From Ignavibacteria bacterium (lineage in GTDB: Bacteria > Bacteroidota > Ignavibacteria > Kapaibacteriales > Kapaibacteriaceae), in assembly GCA_016873895.1 (NCBI GenBank), contig VGVV01000010.1, positions 1-62,606 on the forward strand: a stretch of 62,606 nt of DNA, read 5' to 3'. Shown piece after piece: positions 8,137-17,073 of the stretch. Position numbers and translations under genes: made by a program. The number at the start of each line of letters is the position of its first letter. Position 1 is the stretch's first letter. The notes below the pieces were generated by a model that ran no database searches, was not told the origin of the DNA, and saw only the letters and a list, made by a program, of their open reading frames with translations.

Positions 8137-9426
8137 ATGCACGTGCAAATATCGGGCTTTTTGATGACAGCATTTGCAGACGGTGCATATCTTCTCTCCG
8201 ACGATGTCGTAGACCACGTAGAACGCGTGGTAGTAGTCCTCCGTTCCAACCAATCGGTTGTAACCCCTGCAGTTGTTGACCGTGTTCGCACACACATCTG
8301 TAAGGGGCAGGCAGAGCGCACCCGGATGCTTATCGAGCTTGCTACCGGCACGATGCGCGCAGAGCGTCTAGGAAAACGACAGCACGGCTGGCTGTTTACC
8401 AACCAAATGGCCGAACAATCCACGCATCCGGACATTGCCGCCTACCACGCCCAAGCCTTCAGTGGATGCGAGCATGTGCTCGAGATCTGCACAGGTGCAG
8501 GCCTGGATACACTTGCGCTCTCACGTTTGGCCGCGCGTGTTACCTCGTACGAGGCCGACCCTCTCATTCATGCATGCTCGGCCGGAAACCTGCGTCGGGC
8601 CGGCGCGCTCAACGTAACATGTATCAACGACCGCTGGACGGTCCAGCAAGCCGTGGCTGCCGATGCCGTCTGGGCCGATCCCTCGCGCAGGGAACAACAG
8701 CAGCGCAAACGCAGCGCAGCAGAGTACGATCCCCCTCTTGTCAGCATACCCAATGCCCCTCTAGTAGGCATCAAAGTGGGTCCCGGCGATATCGTTGATG
8801 CCCCCGAATACAACTCCGAATACATCGGATTTGGCCGCGAATGCCGCGAACGCATTTTGTGGAAAGGACGCTCGGAGATAACAACAATGGTGACTCTCGT
8901 TGACCAAGGTACGGGGTACGAGGGTACGGGGTACGAGGTACGGGGTACGAGGTACAAGGTACGGGGTACGGGGTACGAGGGTACGAGGTACGAGGTACTT
9001 GTTGAACCACACAATGCCCTTATCGCGTCGGGCTTGTTAACCCAGTTCTTTGAAGAGCACAACATGCGTCCGCTAGACCCGCGCATTGGATATGGAATAG
9101 CAGACCACGAGCCCCCTGCCTCGCCGTGGTATACATCGTATCGAATCCTGCACATGGACGATAGCGCCTCGGAGCGGCGCATGCAGGAGCGCATCCACGA
9201 ATATGGCTGGGGCGCAGACACCGTAATCAAGAAGCGCGGCTGGGATAAGGATCCCGAAGCTGTCCGCTCGCGCCTCACATTTGTTGAAGGGGGCCAACCC
9301 GGCGTGATCGTCGTTGCACGAGTTGGAGAAGGACATGTGACGGTGTATGGGATAAAGAGTGCCGAGTGCCGAGTGCCGAGTAGCTTTCTGGTTTCCCGCT
9401 TCTGCGGAAAGACGATCAGTCCCTAG
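8137..9426 (+). CDS. Class I SAM-dependent methyltransferase with THUMP-like C-terminal domain
   Basis: 429 aa. The N-terminal helical part is followed by a Rossmann methyltransferase domain with LEICTGAGLDTLALS as motif I (about 110-125), a D-containing motif II and ADPSRREQ, the usual DPxRR. The THUMP-like domain is at the C terminus (MRPLDPRIGYGIADHEP, then VIKKRGWDKDPEAVRSRL). The substrate is unknown; an RNA is likely from the family. Two 7-bp repeat arrays lie inside the gene: about 95 bp at residues about 257-288, encoding a Gly/Thr/Tyr/Arg/Val linker between core and C-terminal part, and a shorter one near the end. The TAG stop itself lies in a third array. GTG 8131 or ATG 8164 are other possible starts. 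Confidence 0.8.
   Translation: MHVQISGFLMTAFADGAYLLSDDVVDHVERVVVVLRSNQSVVTPAVVDRVRTHICKGQAERTRMLIELATGTMRAERLGKRQHGWLFTNQMAEQSTHPDIAAYHAQAFSGCEHVLEICTGAGLDTLALSRLAARVTSYEADPLIHACSAGNLRRAGALNVTCINDRWTVQQAVAADAVWADPSRREQQQRKRSAAEYDPPLVSIPNAPLVGIKVGPGDIVDAPEYNSEYIGFGRECRERILWKGRSEITTMVTLVDQGTGYEGTGYEVRGTRYKVRGTGYEGTRYEVLVEPHNALIASGLLTQFFEEHNMRPLDPRIGYGIADHEPPASPWYTSYRILHMDDSASERRMQERIHEYGWGADTVIKKRGWDKDPEAVRSRLTFVEGGQPGVIVVARVGEGHVTVYGIKSAECRVPSSFLVSRFCGKTISP
8905..8999. repeat. Expanded heptanucleotide array (GGTACGA/GGTACGG) inside a CDS
   Basis: About 13 degenerate units of 7 bp (GGTACGA, GGTACGG, GGTACAA). Two units are 8 bp. The array is read in frame in the THUMP-like methyltransferase. 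It is the longest heptamer array in the window. Confidence 0.92.
9357..9383. repeat. Heptanucleotide repeat (GCCGAGT) at a CDS 3' end
   Basis: Three GCCGAGT units plus partial flanking copies, coding for part of the extended C terminus of the THUMP-like methyltransferase. Confidence 0.88.
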
Positions 9427-9458
9427 TCCCTAATCCCTAGTCCCTTGTACCTCGTACC
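9418..9458. repeat. Heptanucleotide repeat (AGTCCCT, then GTACCTC)
   Basis: AGTCCCT-type units run into GTACCTC-type units. The first contains the TAG stop of the upstream + gene. It ends 5 bp before the stop codon of the convergent gene at 9464. Confidence 0.88.
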
Positions 9459-9463
9459 CGCCC

Positions 9464-9793
9464 CTACTCTTTACATCCGCATTTCTCGACGAGTTCGGTG
9501 CGGAGCCGGGCGCGTTGTTCGGGCGTCATGTTGGCGCATTTCTGGGTAAGGTTTGTTTTGCGCCCGAAGGGTATTGTGTTTTTGGGGTAGTCTTCTGCGC
9601 CGTACTTGAACGAAAAAATCAGGACGTAGGAGATGGCAGATAGTCCAATGCCTTCGAGAAGCGTGATGTCGTCGAGGTTATCGCTTAGAAGGTTCCACAG
9701 GCCCATGAAGATAGCCCCCTGAAGTAGCAACAGCCCGCCGATGCTACCGAGGTACATCATCGTGCGGGCTGTTTTCGTTGTCGTAACCGACAT
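9464..9793 (-). CDS. Small membrane protein following the sigma factor
   Basis: 109 aa. Two predicted membrane helices (about 12-34 and 45-63) are followed by a basic C-terminal tail with cysteines (QKCANM and KCGCKE at the end). It lies 12 bp after the sigma-factor gene on the same strand, so the two are probably co-transcribed. It lacks a recognisable anti-sigma domain, and whether it binds the sigma factor is open. Confidence 0.65.
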   Translation of the reverse strand: MSVTTTKTARTMMYLGSIGGLLLLQGAIFMGLWNLLSDNLDDITLLEGIGLSAISYVLIFSFKYGAEDYPKNTIPFGRKTNLTQKCANMTPEQRARLRTELVEKCGCKE

Positions 9794-9805
9794 AAAGGGG
9801 GAAGG

Positions 9806-10360
9806 CTAGTCGTTGATGTTGTCGTACAACGCCTGTAGCTTCTTGCGGAGGAACAGGACGGCGTAGCGTTTGCGTGCCAGAAGAGTGTTGATGTTTACAC
9901 CCGTCTCTTCGGACATCTCCCTAAACGAAATACCTTCGAATTCATTTTTGACGAAGACGTATTTCTGTTCGGCTGGTAGTTCTTCGAGGCCCTGTAGGAT
10001 GGCTTCCCAGATGGTCTCGCGCACAAGGCTGTTCTCTGGGTTGTAGGAGAGGTCGCCCAGGTAGCGCTCGATCATGTCCGAGCCGTCTTCGTGCTGTTCC
10101 TGCGTTCCGAGGTCAGCAAAACTGTCTGCCTTCTTCTTGCGGTACGAGTCGATAATCCTGTTGCGCACGGATGTGAATACCCATGAGGCCAGGTTATCGA
10201 TGGGTTTGTTGACGTCTTTTGAGGCGGCTAGAACGTTCGTGAAGACGTCCTGAAGAATGTCTTCCGCATCCTCTTGGCTGCGGACACGTTGGCGAATAAA
10301 GCCAAGGTACTTGTTCCGATCTGTGCGGAACAGTTGTTCGATTTGCAGTGCGAGATCCAT
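9806..10360 (-). CDS. RNA polymerase sigma-70 family (ECF-type) factor
   Basis: 184 aa. Region 2 (FIRQRVRSQEDAEDILQDVF, then SWVFTSVRNRIIDSYRKKK) and region 4 (LPAEQKYVFVKNEFEGISF, then TGVNINTLLARKRYA) are both present, with no region 3, as in ECF sigmas. Start at 10360: an AGGAGG Shine-Dalgarno sits 7 nt before this ATG. A second in-frame ATG at 10450, also with a GGAG upstream, would add 30 residues unlike any sigma region. The small membrane protein downstream is a candidate partner. Confidence 0.85.
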   Translation of the reverse strand: MDLALQIEQLFRTDRNKYLGFIRQRVRSQEDAEDILQDVFTNVLAASKDVNKPIDNLASWVFTSVRNRIIDSYRKKKADSFADLGTQEQHEDGSDMIERYLGDLSYNPENSLVRETIWEAILQGLEELPAEQKYVFVKNEFEGISFREMSEETGVNINTLLARKRYAVLFLRKKLQALYDNIND

Positions 10361-10478
10361 GGCACTACCTCCTGATGTGGTGATTTCAGAATTAAACTGA
10401 CCCTTGCGGGGTGCAATACCCGTCTTGCGACGGAAGTCTGCGGTTCTCATGGCAACTCCTGCTAGTTGTGTTAGCTAA

Positions 10479-10495
10479 ACTGTCATATTGACAGT
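10479..10495. promoter_or_regulatory. Perfect palindrome upstream of the sigma-factor gene
   Basis: ACTGTCA-TAT-TGACAGT, a 7+7 bp perfect inverted repeat with a 3-bp centre, 119 bp before the preferred sigma start and 29 bp before the upstream ATG. It has operator-like geometry with no T-run. The regulator is unknown. Confidence 0.4.
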
Positions 10496-10551
10496 CCATC
10501 TGTTAAAACGACGTAGCAGTTATGCCATTCTGTCCCGGATCAGTGAAATAC

Positions 10552-12210
10552 TCAGCTGTTAAGAGGTAGTGGAATTTCTATGCCAAACTTTCTCGCGTTG
10601 GAACATGCTCTTTCGTAACCGGCATCGGCGTGACGCAAAATGCCCATTAATGGATCGTAAGTCAATACCCGTGCCAATTTTTCTTCTGCCAGCTGGGTTC
10701 CGTCTGCCACAACCACCATTCCTGCGTGTAGCGAAAGCCCCATACCAACCCCTCCGCCATGGTGAAGGGAAACCCATGTTGCACCTCCTACTGCGTTGAG
10801 CGCGAAGTTCAGATGCACCCAGTCTGCTACGGCATCAGATCCATCGATCATAGCCTCGGTTTCACGGTGCGGTGATGCAACACTGCCACAATCTAGGTGG
10901 TCGCGACCGATCACGATTGGGGCAGATACCTTTCCTGAACGAACAAGATCGTTAAATAGTTTACCAGCGGCTGCACGTTCTCTATAACCAAGCCAACATA
11001 TACGTGCTGGCAGGCCCTGATAGCCGATGTGATCTTGTGCTTCCTTGATCCACATGTGCAGGTGGTGGTTCTCTGGGAAGAGGTTCATGATGGCTTCGTC
11101 GGTAACACGGATGTCTTCGGGATCGCCGGAGAGGGCAACCCATCGGAACGGACCCTTCCCGTCGCAGAAAAGCTCGCGAACAAAGGCCGGTACGAACCCC
11201 GGGAAGTCGAATGCGTTGGCAACTCCTGCATGGTCGCGCGCAATGCCGCGAATGTTGTTGCCGTAATCAAAGGTGATCGCTCCGCGCTTCTGGAACTCGA
11301 GCATTGCCTGCACGTGCTCACCAATACTAGCGTAGGATTTCTCGAGATACGTTGCCGGATCTGAGATGCGAAGTGCATCTGCTTCAGCCTTGGTAAGCCC
11401 AGCTGGATAGTATCCATTGAGCGGGTCGTGCGCCGATGTCTGATCGGTTATAACATCCGGAGTGATGCCGCGCTTGAGCAGCTCCGGCAGGATCTCTGCC
11501 GCATTTCCAACGAGTCCAACGGAGATGGCTTCTTTCTTCTCTTGATACTCCCGAATCACCTGAAGTGCTTCGTCAAGGCTGCTCATCTTCCGATCGCAAT
11601 AGCCGTCGCGAATCCGCTTGTCGATGCGCTCTTCATCTATCTCGATACACAGCGCAGCAGCTCCCGCAATAGTGGCGGCAAGGGGCTGAGCACCACCCAT
11701 TCCGCCGAGTCCGGCGGTAAGCAGGAAGCGTCCGTTCAGTGTACCACCAAAGTGCTGACGTGCACATTCTGCGAACGTCTCGTACGTGCCCTGTACGATG
11801 CCCTGCGTGCCGATGTAGATCCACGAGCCAGCGGTCATCTGACCGTACATCATAAGCCCCATGGCATCTAGTCTGCGGAATTCATCCCATGTAGCCCACT
11901 TCGGAACCAAATTCGAGTTGGCAATGATCACGCGCGGCGCAAGGTCGTGCGTCTTAACAATACCAACGGGCTTGCCGCTCTGTACGAGTAGCGTTTCGTC
12001 GGTATCCATGTCTCGCAGAGACGACAGAATAGCATCAAATGCCTCCCAGTTACGGGCTGCCTTGCCGAGTCCACCGTAGACAATAAGCTCGTCGGGCTTC
12101 TCCGCATTCTGCGGATCTAGATTGTTCTGGATCATCCGATATGCGGCCTCGATCTGCCAATTCTTACAGGTGAGTTGCGAACCAGTTGGGGCTTTGATGA
12201 CGCGTGACAT
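10552..12210 (-). CDS. hutU: Urocanate hydratase HutU
   Basis: Second step of histidine degradation: urocanate to imidazolonepropionate, with tightly bound NAD. It has 552 aa, the family length. [16 protein letters not shown] holds the conserved cysteine. The glycine-rich region [12 protein letters not shown] is the NAD-binding core, and [16 protein letters not shown] is conserved. The start at 12210 is fixed by TATCTTTG 5 nt upstream. No hutH, hutI or hutG is in the window, so any pathway partners are elsewhere. Confidence 0.95.
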   Translation of the reverse strand: MSRVIKAPTGSQLTCKNWQIEAAYRMIQNNLDPQNAEKPDELIVYGGLGKAARNWEAFDAILSSLRDMDTDETLLVQSGKPVGIVKTHDLAPRVIIANSNLVPKWATWDEFRRLDAMGLMMYGQMTAGSWIYIGTQGIVQGTYETFAECARQHFGGTLNGRFLLTAGLGGMGGAQPLAATIAGAAALCIEIDEERIDKRIRDGYCDRKMSSLDEALQVIREYQEKKEAISVGLVGNAAEILPELLKRGITPDVITDQTSAHDPLNGYYPAGLTKAEADALRISDPATYLEKSYASIGEHVQAMLEFQKRGAITFDYGNNIRGIARDHAGVANAFDFPGFVPAFVRELFCDGKGPFRWVALSGDPEDIRVTDEAIMNLFPENHHLHMWIKEAQDHIGYQGLPARICWLGYRERAAAGKLFNDLVRSGKVSAPIVIGRDHLDCGSVASPHRETEAMIDGSDAVADWVHLNFALNAVGGATWVSLHHGGGVGMGLSLHAGMVVVADGTQLAEEKLARVLTYDPLMGILRHADAGYERACSNARKFGIEIPLPLNS

Positions 12211-12215
12211 AGAGG

Positions 12216-12223
12216 CAAAGATA
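12216..12223 (-). promoter_or_regulatory. -7 promoter box TATCTTTG of hutU (leaderless)
   Basis: Identical to the miaB box, 5 nt before the hutU ATG. A heptamer array begins directly upstream, where the -33 element would lie. Confidence 0.65.
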
Positions 12224-12227
12224 GATA

Positions 12228-12363
12228 GTGAGCAGCGAGCAGCGAGCAGCAAGCAGCGAGCTCTCTTCTCTTGGAAGCAAGGTGCTTAGGTAGCGGAAAC
12301 GCATACTTGAGTTACGGTAGTTCCGTGATGATTGCTTTGCTCGCTGTTCGCTGCTCGCTGCAT
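12228..12363. repeat. Two heptamer arrays (GAGCAGC family) upstream of hutU
   Basis: GAGCAGC units at 12228-12262 and a second, more degenerate set (GCTCGCT/GTTCGCT) at 12338-12363, separated by about 75 bp of ordinary sequence. The rest of 12264-12490 holds only a decayed-looking open frame and ATCAGTC units at 12466-12482. No gene is supported there. Confidence 0.8.
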
Positions 12364-12490
12364 AGGCGTGCTGACTGCCGAACAGATCTCTGATGTATTG
12401 GCTAAACTCAGGGCGTTGATGTAAAAGGTTGAAAATCGAAAGCGACACTTCGACCAGTAACCTGTAATCAGTCATCAGTCATCTCTTCTA

Positions 12491-12841
12491 TCACCCCATC
12501 TGACGCTCGATCTCTTCTAACGTCTGTTGGCTCAGGCCCTTGGTTTCGAAGATGGTGCGTAGCATTTCCCATGTGTAGATGCCGGTGTCGTGTCCGTCTT
12601 TCCAGGCAACCTGCACGCCGTAGTTACCTACGGGGGTGATGGAGGCTAGCTCGTTCATGCCGGGATTAAAGGTCTTCATGCCGGGGAAGACCGCTTGCCC
12701 CATGATTTCCTCGCCCGAACAATGGGCACATGGGCAGGCGTCGCGCAGACCGGAAAGGAGAATTGATGACTCCAATCCATCCGACCAGATAGAGCTCAGA
12801 ACAACGTCGTTGATGCGTTTCAATGATAGGGGGCGATGCAT
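12491..12841 (-). CDS. DUF971 / gamma-butyrobetaine-hydroxylase-like N-terminal domain protein
   Basis: 116 aa. The domain matches by [13 protein letters not shown], with the cysteine pair typical of the zinc-binding fold, and by [16 protein letters not shown], the strongest family signature. It is a stand-alone domain, often proposed to act in Fe-S assembly or as a small Zn module, but its function is not settled. ATGs at 12880 and 12895 are in frame. The one at 12841 is preferred because AAGTTTG, a weak -7-like box, lies 4 nt upstream in the short gap to the divergent asnS. Confidence 0.82.
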   Translation of the reverse strand: MHRPLSLKRINDVVLSSIWSDGLESSILLSGLRDACPCAHCSGEEIMGQAVFPGMKTFNPGMNELASITPVGNYGVQVAWKDGHDTGIYTWEMLRTIFETKGLSQQTLEEIERQMG

Positions 12842-12867
12842 GACGCAAACTTCGCCAACTTCTTCGG

Positions 12868-12875
12868 TATTTTCG
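12868..12875 (+). promoter_or_regulatory. -7-like box TATTTTCG of asnS (leaderless)
   Basis: One mismatch to TAnnTTTG, 3 nt before the asnS ATG. It lies inside the 37-bp gap between two divergent starts. Confidence 0.5.
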
Positions 12876-12878
12876 TGC

Positions 12879-14231
12879 ATGGAATCACGATACAAATCAT
12901 TTGTGGCCGTCGAAAACCTCAGCGATCATATCGGCCAAACAGTGACGCTTAACGGATGGGTCTACGACAAGACAGAAAAAGGCAAGCTCATCTTCATCAA
13001 GCTTCGCGATGGCTCGGGCATTGTTCAGTGTGTGCTTTTCAAGCCAAACGTGAGCGAAGAGATCGCCGGCAATGCTGGACTGCTTACGCAGGAGTCTAGC
13101 GTGTCGATCACGGGTACGGTGCGCGCCGAACAGCGAGCCCCCTCGGGAGTAGAGCTTGATGTTACGGATGTAAAGATCTGGCAGCTCAGCAAAGACTACC
13201 CGATCACACCTAAGGAACACGGTGTCGAGTTCCTCATGGAACACCGTCACCTGTGGCTGCGCTCTGCACGTCAGCATGCGATTATGCGCGTGCGAGCTCG
13301 CGTAATCAAGGCGATTCGTGATTTCTTTGACGGTAATGGTTTCCGCCTAATGGACTCTCCGATCTTTACACCGAATGCGTGTGAAGGTACGTCCACGTTG
13401 TTCGAGACGGAGTACTTCGATCTTGGCAAGGCATATCTCACGCAGTCGGGTCAGCTCTACGCAGAGGCCAGCGCCATGGCGCTTGGTAAAGTGTATACGT
13501 TCGGACCAACTTTCCGAGCTGAAAAGTCCAAGACAAGGCGTCACCTCACAGAGTTCTGGATGGTAGAGCCGGAGATGGCTTACTTTGACCTGAACGACGA
13601 CATGGATCTTGCCGAAGACCTTGTTGAGTATATCGTGCAGTCATGCGTAAAGGACTGTCAGCGTGAGCTCGCAACGCTCGGACGCGACGTCTCAAAGCTC
13701 GAAGCCGTGCGACGTCCGTTCTATCGTATGTCGTACTCCGAAGCCGTAGACTGGCTCAACAACAACAACGTCAAGCTCAACCGCAAGCAGTCGGATGGTT
13801 CGGAGATCCAAATCGACTTCCCATGGGGCGAGGACTTCGGTGCTCCGCAGGAAGAGGCGATCATGCAGCAGTTCGATCGTCCGTGCATCATTCACCGCTA
13901 CCCAACAGAGGTCAAGGCGTTCTACATGAAGCGCGACCCCGAAAACGAGAAGGTCGTACTTGCTATGGATATGCTTGCTCCGGAAGGGGCTGGCGAGATC
14001 ATCGGTGGCTCACAACGCGAAGACAATCACGATCTGCTCCTAGAGCGTCTGCGTCATGAGAACCTGCCGGAAGAAGCCTTCCAGTGGTACCTCGACTTGC
14101 GCAAGTTCGGCTCTGTGCCGCATGCAGGCTTTGGCCTGGGTGTTGAGCGCACGGTAAAGTGGATCACAGGTGCAGAGCACATCCGCGAGGTGATTCCATT
14201 CCCGCGGATGATCTACCGCATCGTGCCGTAA
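12879..14231 (+). CDS. asnS: Asparaginyl-tRNA synthetase
   Basis: Class IIb aminoacyl-tRNA synthetase charging tRNA-Asn. It has 450 aa. The N-terminal OB-fold anticodon-binding domain ([20 protein letters not shown]) is followed by the class II core with motif 2 ([20 protein letters not shown]) and motif 3 ([17 protein letters not shown]). The [10 protein letters not shown] segment is AsnRS-like rather than AspRS-like. The start at 12879 gives the usual N terminus and sits directly after a promoter box. It is divergent from DUF971. Confidence 0.95.
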   Translation: MESRYKSFVAVENLSDHIGQTVTLNGWVYDKTEKGKLIFIKLRDGSGIVQCVLFKPNVSEEIAGNAGLLTQESSVSITGTVRAEQRAPSGVELDVTDVKIWQLSKDYPITPKEHGVEFLMEHRHLWLRSARQHAIMRVRARVIKAIRDFFDGNGFRLMDSPIFTPNACEGTSTLFETEYFDLGKAYLTQSGQLYAEASAMALGKVYTFGPTFRAEKSKTRRHLTEFWMVEPEMAYFDLNDDMDLAEDLVEYIVQSCVKDCQRELATLGRDVSKLEAVRRPFYRMSYSEAVDWLNNNNVKLNRKQSDGSEIQIDFPWGEDFGAPQEEAIMQQFDRPCIIHRYPTEVKAFYMKRDPENEKVVLAMDMLAPEGAGEIIGGSQREDNHDLLLERLRHENLPEEAFQWYLDLRKFGSVPHAGFGLGVERTVKWITGAEHIREVIPFPRMIYRIVP

Positions 14232-14245
14232 AACTCTTTACGGCA
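14224..14245. terminator. Perfect hairpin over the asnS stop codon
   Basis: TGCCGTAAA (14224-14232), loop ACTC, TTTACGGCA (14237-14245). The TAA stop lies in the left arm. No U-run follows, so it is either an unusual terminator or a regulatory hairpin. Confidence 0.5.
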
Positions 14246-14266
14246 AACATATTTACATACTACTAC

Positions 14267-14286
14267 TACGCGATAGGTATCGCGTA
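14267..14286. promoter_or_regulatory. Perfect palindrome just before pepF
   Basis: TACGCGAT-AGGT-ATCGCGTA, 8+8 bp, ending 7 bp before the pepF ATG. It may be an operator or a hairpin that hides the start region. Confidence 0.45.
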
Positions 14287-14293
14287 TCATACC

Positions 14294-16078
14294 ATGGCAG
14301 AAACACCAGCAACAAACGGCGCAGAGAACATCTTTTGGGATCTATCAGACCTGTATGCATCGACAGATGAAAAGGGGCTTGGTGGAGACCTTGCAACGAT
14401 CGAGCAGCTTTCTATGGACTTCCGTGATCGCTGGTATGGCAAGTTTGCGACGCTCTCGATTGCCGACTTCATGACGATGGTGCAGGAGTATGAGCAGCTC
14501 GTTGAGAACTACGGCCGCATGGGTTCATACGTGCACCTGCAATGGTCAACCGACTCCGAGCATCCTGAATACGGAAAGCTGATGCAGCGTGTTACGGAAA
14601 CGCTCAGCAAGGCTTCGTCACATCTGATCTTTGTCGATACCGAACTATCAGCTCTCTCAGAAGCACGCATCAGCGAACTACTCGCAGCGCCTGAAATGGC
14701 AAGCCGTAAGCATTGGCTCGAGCGCGTGATGGATTATAAGCCCCATACCCTCAGCGAAGACGTCGAGCAAGCGCTATCTGCTAAGGGTGTCTCATCACGT
14801 TTTGCATGGGTACGTCTGCATGATGAGATATCGAATGCAAAGATGTTTACGTTCCGCGGACAAGAGCTCACGATAGCGCAGATGACGAAGATGCTCTATG
14901 ATGCAGATCGCGCAACGCGTAAGGAAGCAGCCGAGACGTTGTCGGCCGGACTCAAGACCGATGCCAAGACACACGCCTACGTGTTCAATACAATCATCGG
15001 CGATTGCGAAGTCAACGATCGTCTACGCAAGTACCCAACATGGGTATCAAGCCGCAACATGTCCAACGAAGTCTCCGATGCCTCAGTGCAGGCCTTGGTT
15101 GATGCTGTTGTTTCTCGCTACGATCTTGTGCACCGCTACTATGCCCTAAAGCAGCGTCTGCTCGGACTCGACAAACTCTATGACTATGATCGTTACGCGC
15201 CTGTAACAGAAGATTCTGACTTTTACACCTGGGAAGAAGCACGCAAAATCGTTGTTGATTCATACACATCGTTTGACAAGCGTGCTGGTGACATCGCATC
15301 GATGTTCTTTGAGAAGAATTGGATCCATGGACCCGTCAAGAAGGGTAAACGTTCTGGCGCATACAGTGCAGGTACCATTGCATCCGTGCATCCGTATGTG
15401 TTTATGAACTACACCGGTACAAGCCGCGACGTGCAGACACTTGCGCACGAGCTTGGACACGGTGTACACCAGTATCTGTCACGTCAGCAAGGCCCCTTGC
15501 TCATGGACACACCACTCACCATCGCTGAAACAGCGAGCGTGTTTGGTGAGATGATCACCTTTAAGAAGATGTTCGAAGCAACAACGAGTGATCAGTCGAA
15601 GCTTGCGCTTATCATGTCCAAGCTCGACGGAATGATTGCCACCGTGTTCCGTCAGGTAGCCCTGAACCGCTTCGAAAACGCCGTCCACACAACACGTCGC
15701 AGCGCAGGAGAGATTAGCCTTGACCAGATGAACGAGATCTGGCTGCAAACCCAAACTGACCAATTCGGCAACAGCGTCGAGTTCACATCGGGCTACGAAG
15801 TATGGTGGTCATACATCTCTCACTTCATCCACACACCTGGCTACGTCTACGCCTATGCGTTTGGCGAACTCCTCGTGCTGGCACTCTATCAGATCTATCT
15901 CGAAAGCCCTGAGTCATTCCCAGACAAATACATCGAACTCCTCTCATCAGGGGGCTCGAAGCGTCCGGAAGAACTCCTCGCACCATTCGGACTGGATATC
16001 ACCAGCCCAACGTTCTGGCACAACGGCCTAACGTTCATCGAGAACTTCGTGAAGCAGGCAGAAGAGCTGGCGGGATAG
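14294..16078 (+). CDS. pepF: Oligoendopeptidase F family M3 metallopeptidase
   Basis: Cytoplasmic zinc endopeptidase that trims short peptides. It has 594 aa, normal for PepF. The zinc motif is LAHELGHGVHQYL, and the third ligand region is TIAETASVFGEM. The N terminus DLSDLYAS is typical of the family, and the C-terminal VWWSYISHFIHTPGYVYAYA block closes the active site. The frame runs upstream into asnS, but the ATG at 14294 gives the family start. The last codons run into a repeat plus hairpin. Confidence 0.93.
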   Translation: MAETPATNGAENIFWDLSDLYASTDEKGLGGDLATIEQLSMDFRDRWYGKFATLSIADFMTMVQEYEQLVENYGRMGSYVHLQWSTDSEHPEYGKLMQRVTETLSKASSHLIFVDTELSALSEARISELLAAPEMASRKHWLERVMDYKPHTLSEDVEQALSAKGVSSRFAWVRLHDEISNAKMFTFRGQELTIAQMTKMLYDADRATRKEAAETLSAGLKTDAKTHAYVFNTIIGDCEVNDRLRKYPTWVSSRNMSNEVSDASVQALVDAVVSRYDLVHRYYALKQRLLGLDKLYDYDRYAPVTEDSDFYTWEEARKIVVDSYTSFDKRAGDIASMFFEKNWIHGPVKKGKRSGAYSAGTIASVHPYVFMNYTGTSRDVQTLAHELGHGVHQYLSRQQGPLLMDTPLTIAETASVFGEMITFKKMFEATTSDQSKLALIMSKLDGMIATVFRQVALNRFENAVHTTRRSAGEISLDQMNEIWLQTQTDQFGNSVEFTSGYEVWWSYISHFIHTPGYVYAYAFGELLVLALYQIYLESPESFPDKYIELLSSGGSKRPEELLAPFGLDITSPTFWHNGLTFIENFVKQAEELAG

Positions 16079-16090
16079 AGCAGCGAGTAG

Positions 16091-16125
16091 CGAGTAGGGG
16101 CGAGCCGGTGGCTCGCCCCTACTCG
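16091..16125. terminator. Perfect 16-bp hairpin between convergent pepF and mltB
   Basis: CGAGTAGGGGCGAGCC (16091-16106), loop GGT, and its exact complement at 16110-16125. It overlaps the last codons and stop of the mltB-type gene and follows GAGTAGC heptamers after pepF. It probably acts as a bidirectional terminator, although no clear T-run follows on either side. Confidence 0.65.
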
Positions 16126-17051
16126 GCACTCATCTTCGCAAGTTTCAGAACCGCATTAACGTAATCATCGCTGTTGTTGTAATGGTGAACCGCTTTGCGT
16201 TGCTCGGCTTCGCTTGTGCCCCAGCCATTGGTAGAGAGGTAGTTGGCAACGCTGAAAATTGCGTCGTCGAATTCATAGAGATTGATGAGACCATCATCGC
16301 TACCATCAGCAGCCCATGATAAATATGACGACGGCAGAAACTGTGTATATCCAAAAGCGCCAGCCCACGATCCACGTAATGTGAGCGTATTCATGGTTTT
16401 GTTCCTCTGGATTGTAGCTAGTGCCTTGAGCTGGGATGTTGCCCAGTTGATTTTCTTCTTCGCTCGTTGCTCGAGATACTTGTAAACACTATCATGCTTT
16501 GAAGAGTCGAGACTTTTCGCGTTTAAAACAACTTGAGTATTCGATTCAACATACTCGGGCTCGCCGCAGAGGAGAACGGAAAGGTATACGCTTGGCACAT
16601 GATGTTTGCCTGTTATGCGACCATGCTTAGTCTCTACCCACATGAGAGCACCGACCACATTGGGCGGCACTCCGTACCGTTTATATGCCCGTTGCAACAC
16701 AGAGTCATGCGTTTTCACAAAAGCATGCACGTTTTGTACCGATTCAGCCGTGAAGTTGTGTGAATAGTCAGCCTTTGATGCAAAGTTTGTTACGTTGTTC
16801 TTCACGTATTTTGCATCGAATGCTGTTAGACTATCGGCGAGTAGCAATTCAATGTACGACGAATCAACCCCTCCCGAACGGGCAATGCGTGCAGCCCTCT
16901 CAAGTGGAGTTAGGTTTACGCCAGTTACGGGAGACTTATCTGCAACTACAGGTTGCTCAACTGTTGTGTTGAACAATCCGAATAGCGAAATCGTGATGGC
17001 AATTCCTGCCGACACGAGGTAGGTGAAAGTCGTTGCTGATATCATTTTCAT
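16119..17051 (-). CDS. Lytic murein transglycosylase, MltB/GH103-like
   Basis: 310 aa. An N-terminal membrane or signal segment (about 7-26) is followed by a lysozyme-fold domain. WVETKHGRITG carries the catalytic glutamate, and GSWAGAFGYTQFLPSSYLSW and VANYLSTNGW are MltB-family signatures. It cleaves peptidoglycan to 1,6-anhydro products in the periplasm. No lipobox is seen, so it is probably anchored by the N-terminal helix. The gene is divergent from the DUF1573 gene, with only 22 bp between the starts. ATG 17045 is an alternative start. Confidence 0.87.
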   Translation of the reverse strand: MKMISATTFTYLVSAGIAITISLFGLFNTTVEQPVVADKSPVTGVNLTPLERAARIARSGGVDSSYIELLLADSLTAFDAKYVKNNVTNFASKADYSHNFTAESVQNVHAFVKTHDSVLQRAYKRYGVPPNVVGALMWVETKHGRITGKHHVPSVYLSVLLCGEPEYVESNTQVVLNAKSLDSSKHDSVYKYLEQRAKKKINWATSQLKALATIQRNKTMNTLTLRGSWAGAFGYTQFLPSSYLSWAADGSDDGLINLYEFDDAIFSVANYLSTNGWGTSEAEQRKAVHHYNNSDDYVNAVLKLAKMSAE

Positions 17052-17073
17052 AATCTACGATGAAGACGTACCT

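Noticed and set aside
8097..8435. N-terminal extension of pckA by 113 codons
   Set aside because: Low-complexity sequence that overlaps the divergent gene and its promoter. The shorter form has the exact family length.
8905..8999. CRISPR-like array
   Set aside because: Units are 7 bp without spacers, and no cas gene is in the window. It is a tandem microsatellite.
8568..9278. 236-codon frame antisense to the THUMP-like methyltransferase
   Set aside because: It is open mainly because it reads the antisense of the heptamer array and of a GC-rich gene. The + strand has clear methyltransferase motifs.
12164..12475. Open frame of 103 codons on the minus strand upstream of hutU
   Set aside because: It crosses the hutU start, the promoter box and two heptamer arrays, and the translation matches nothing. 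It is more likely gap DNA than a gene.
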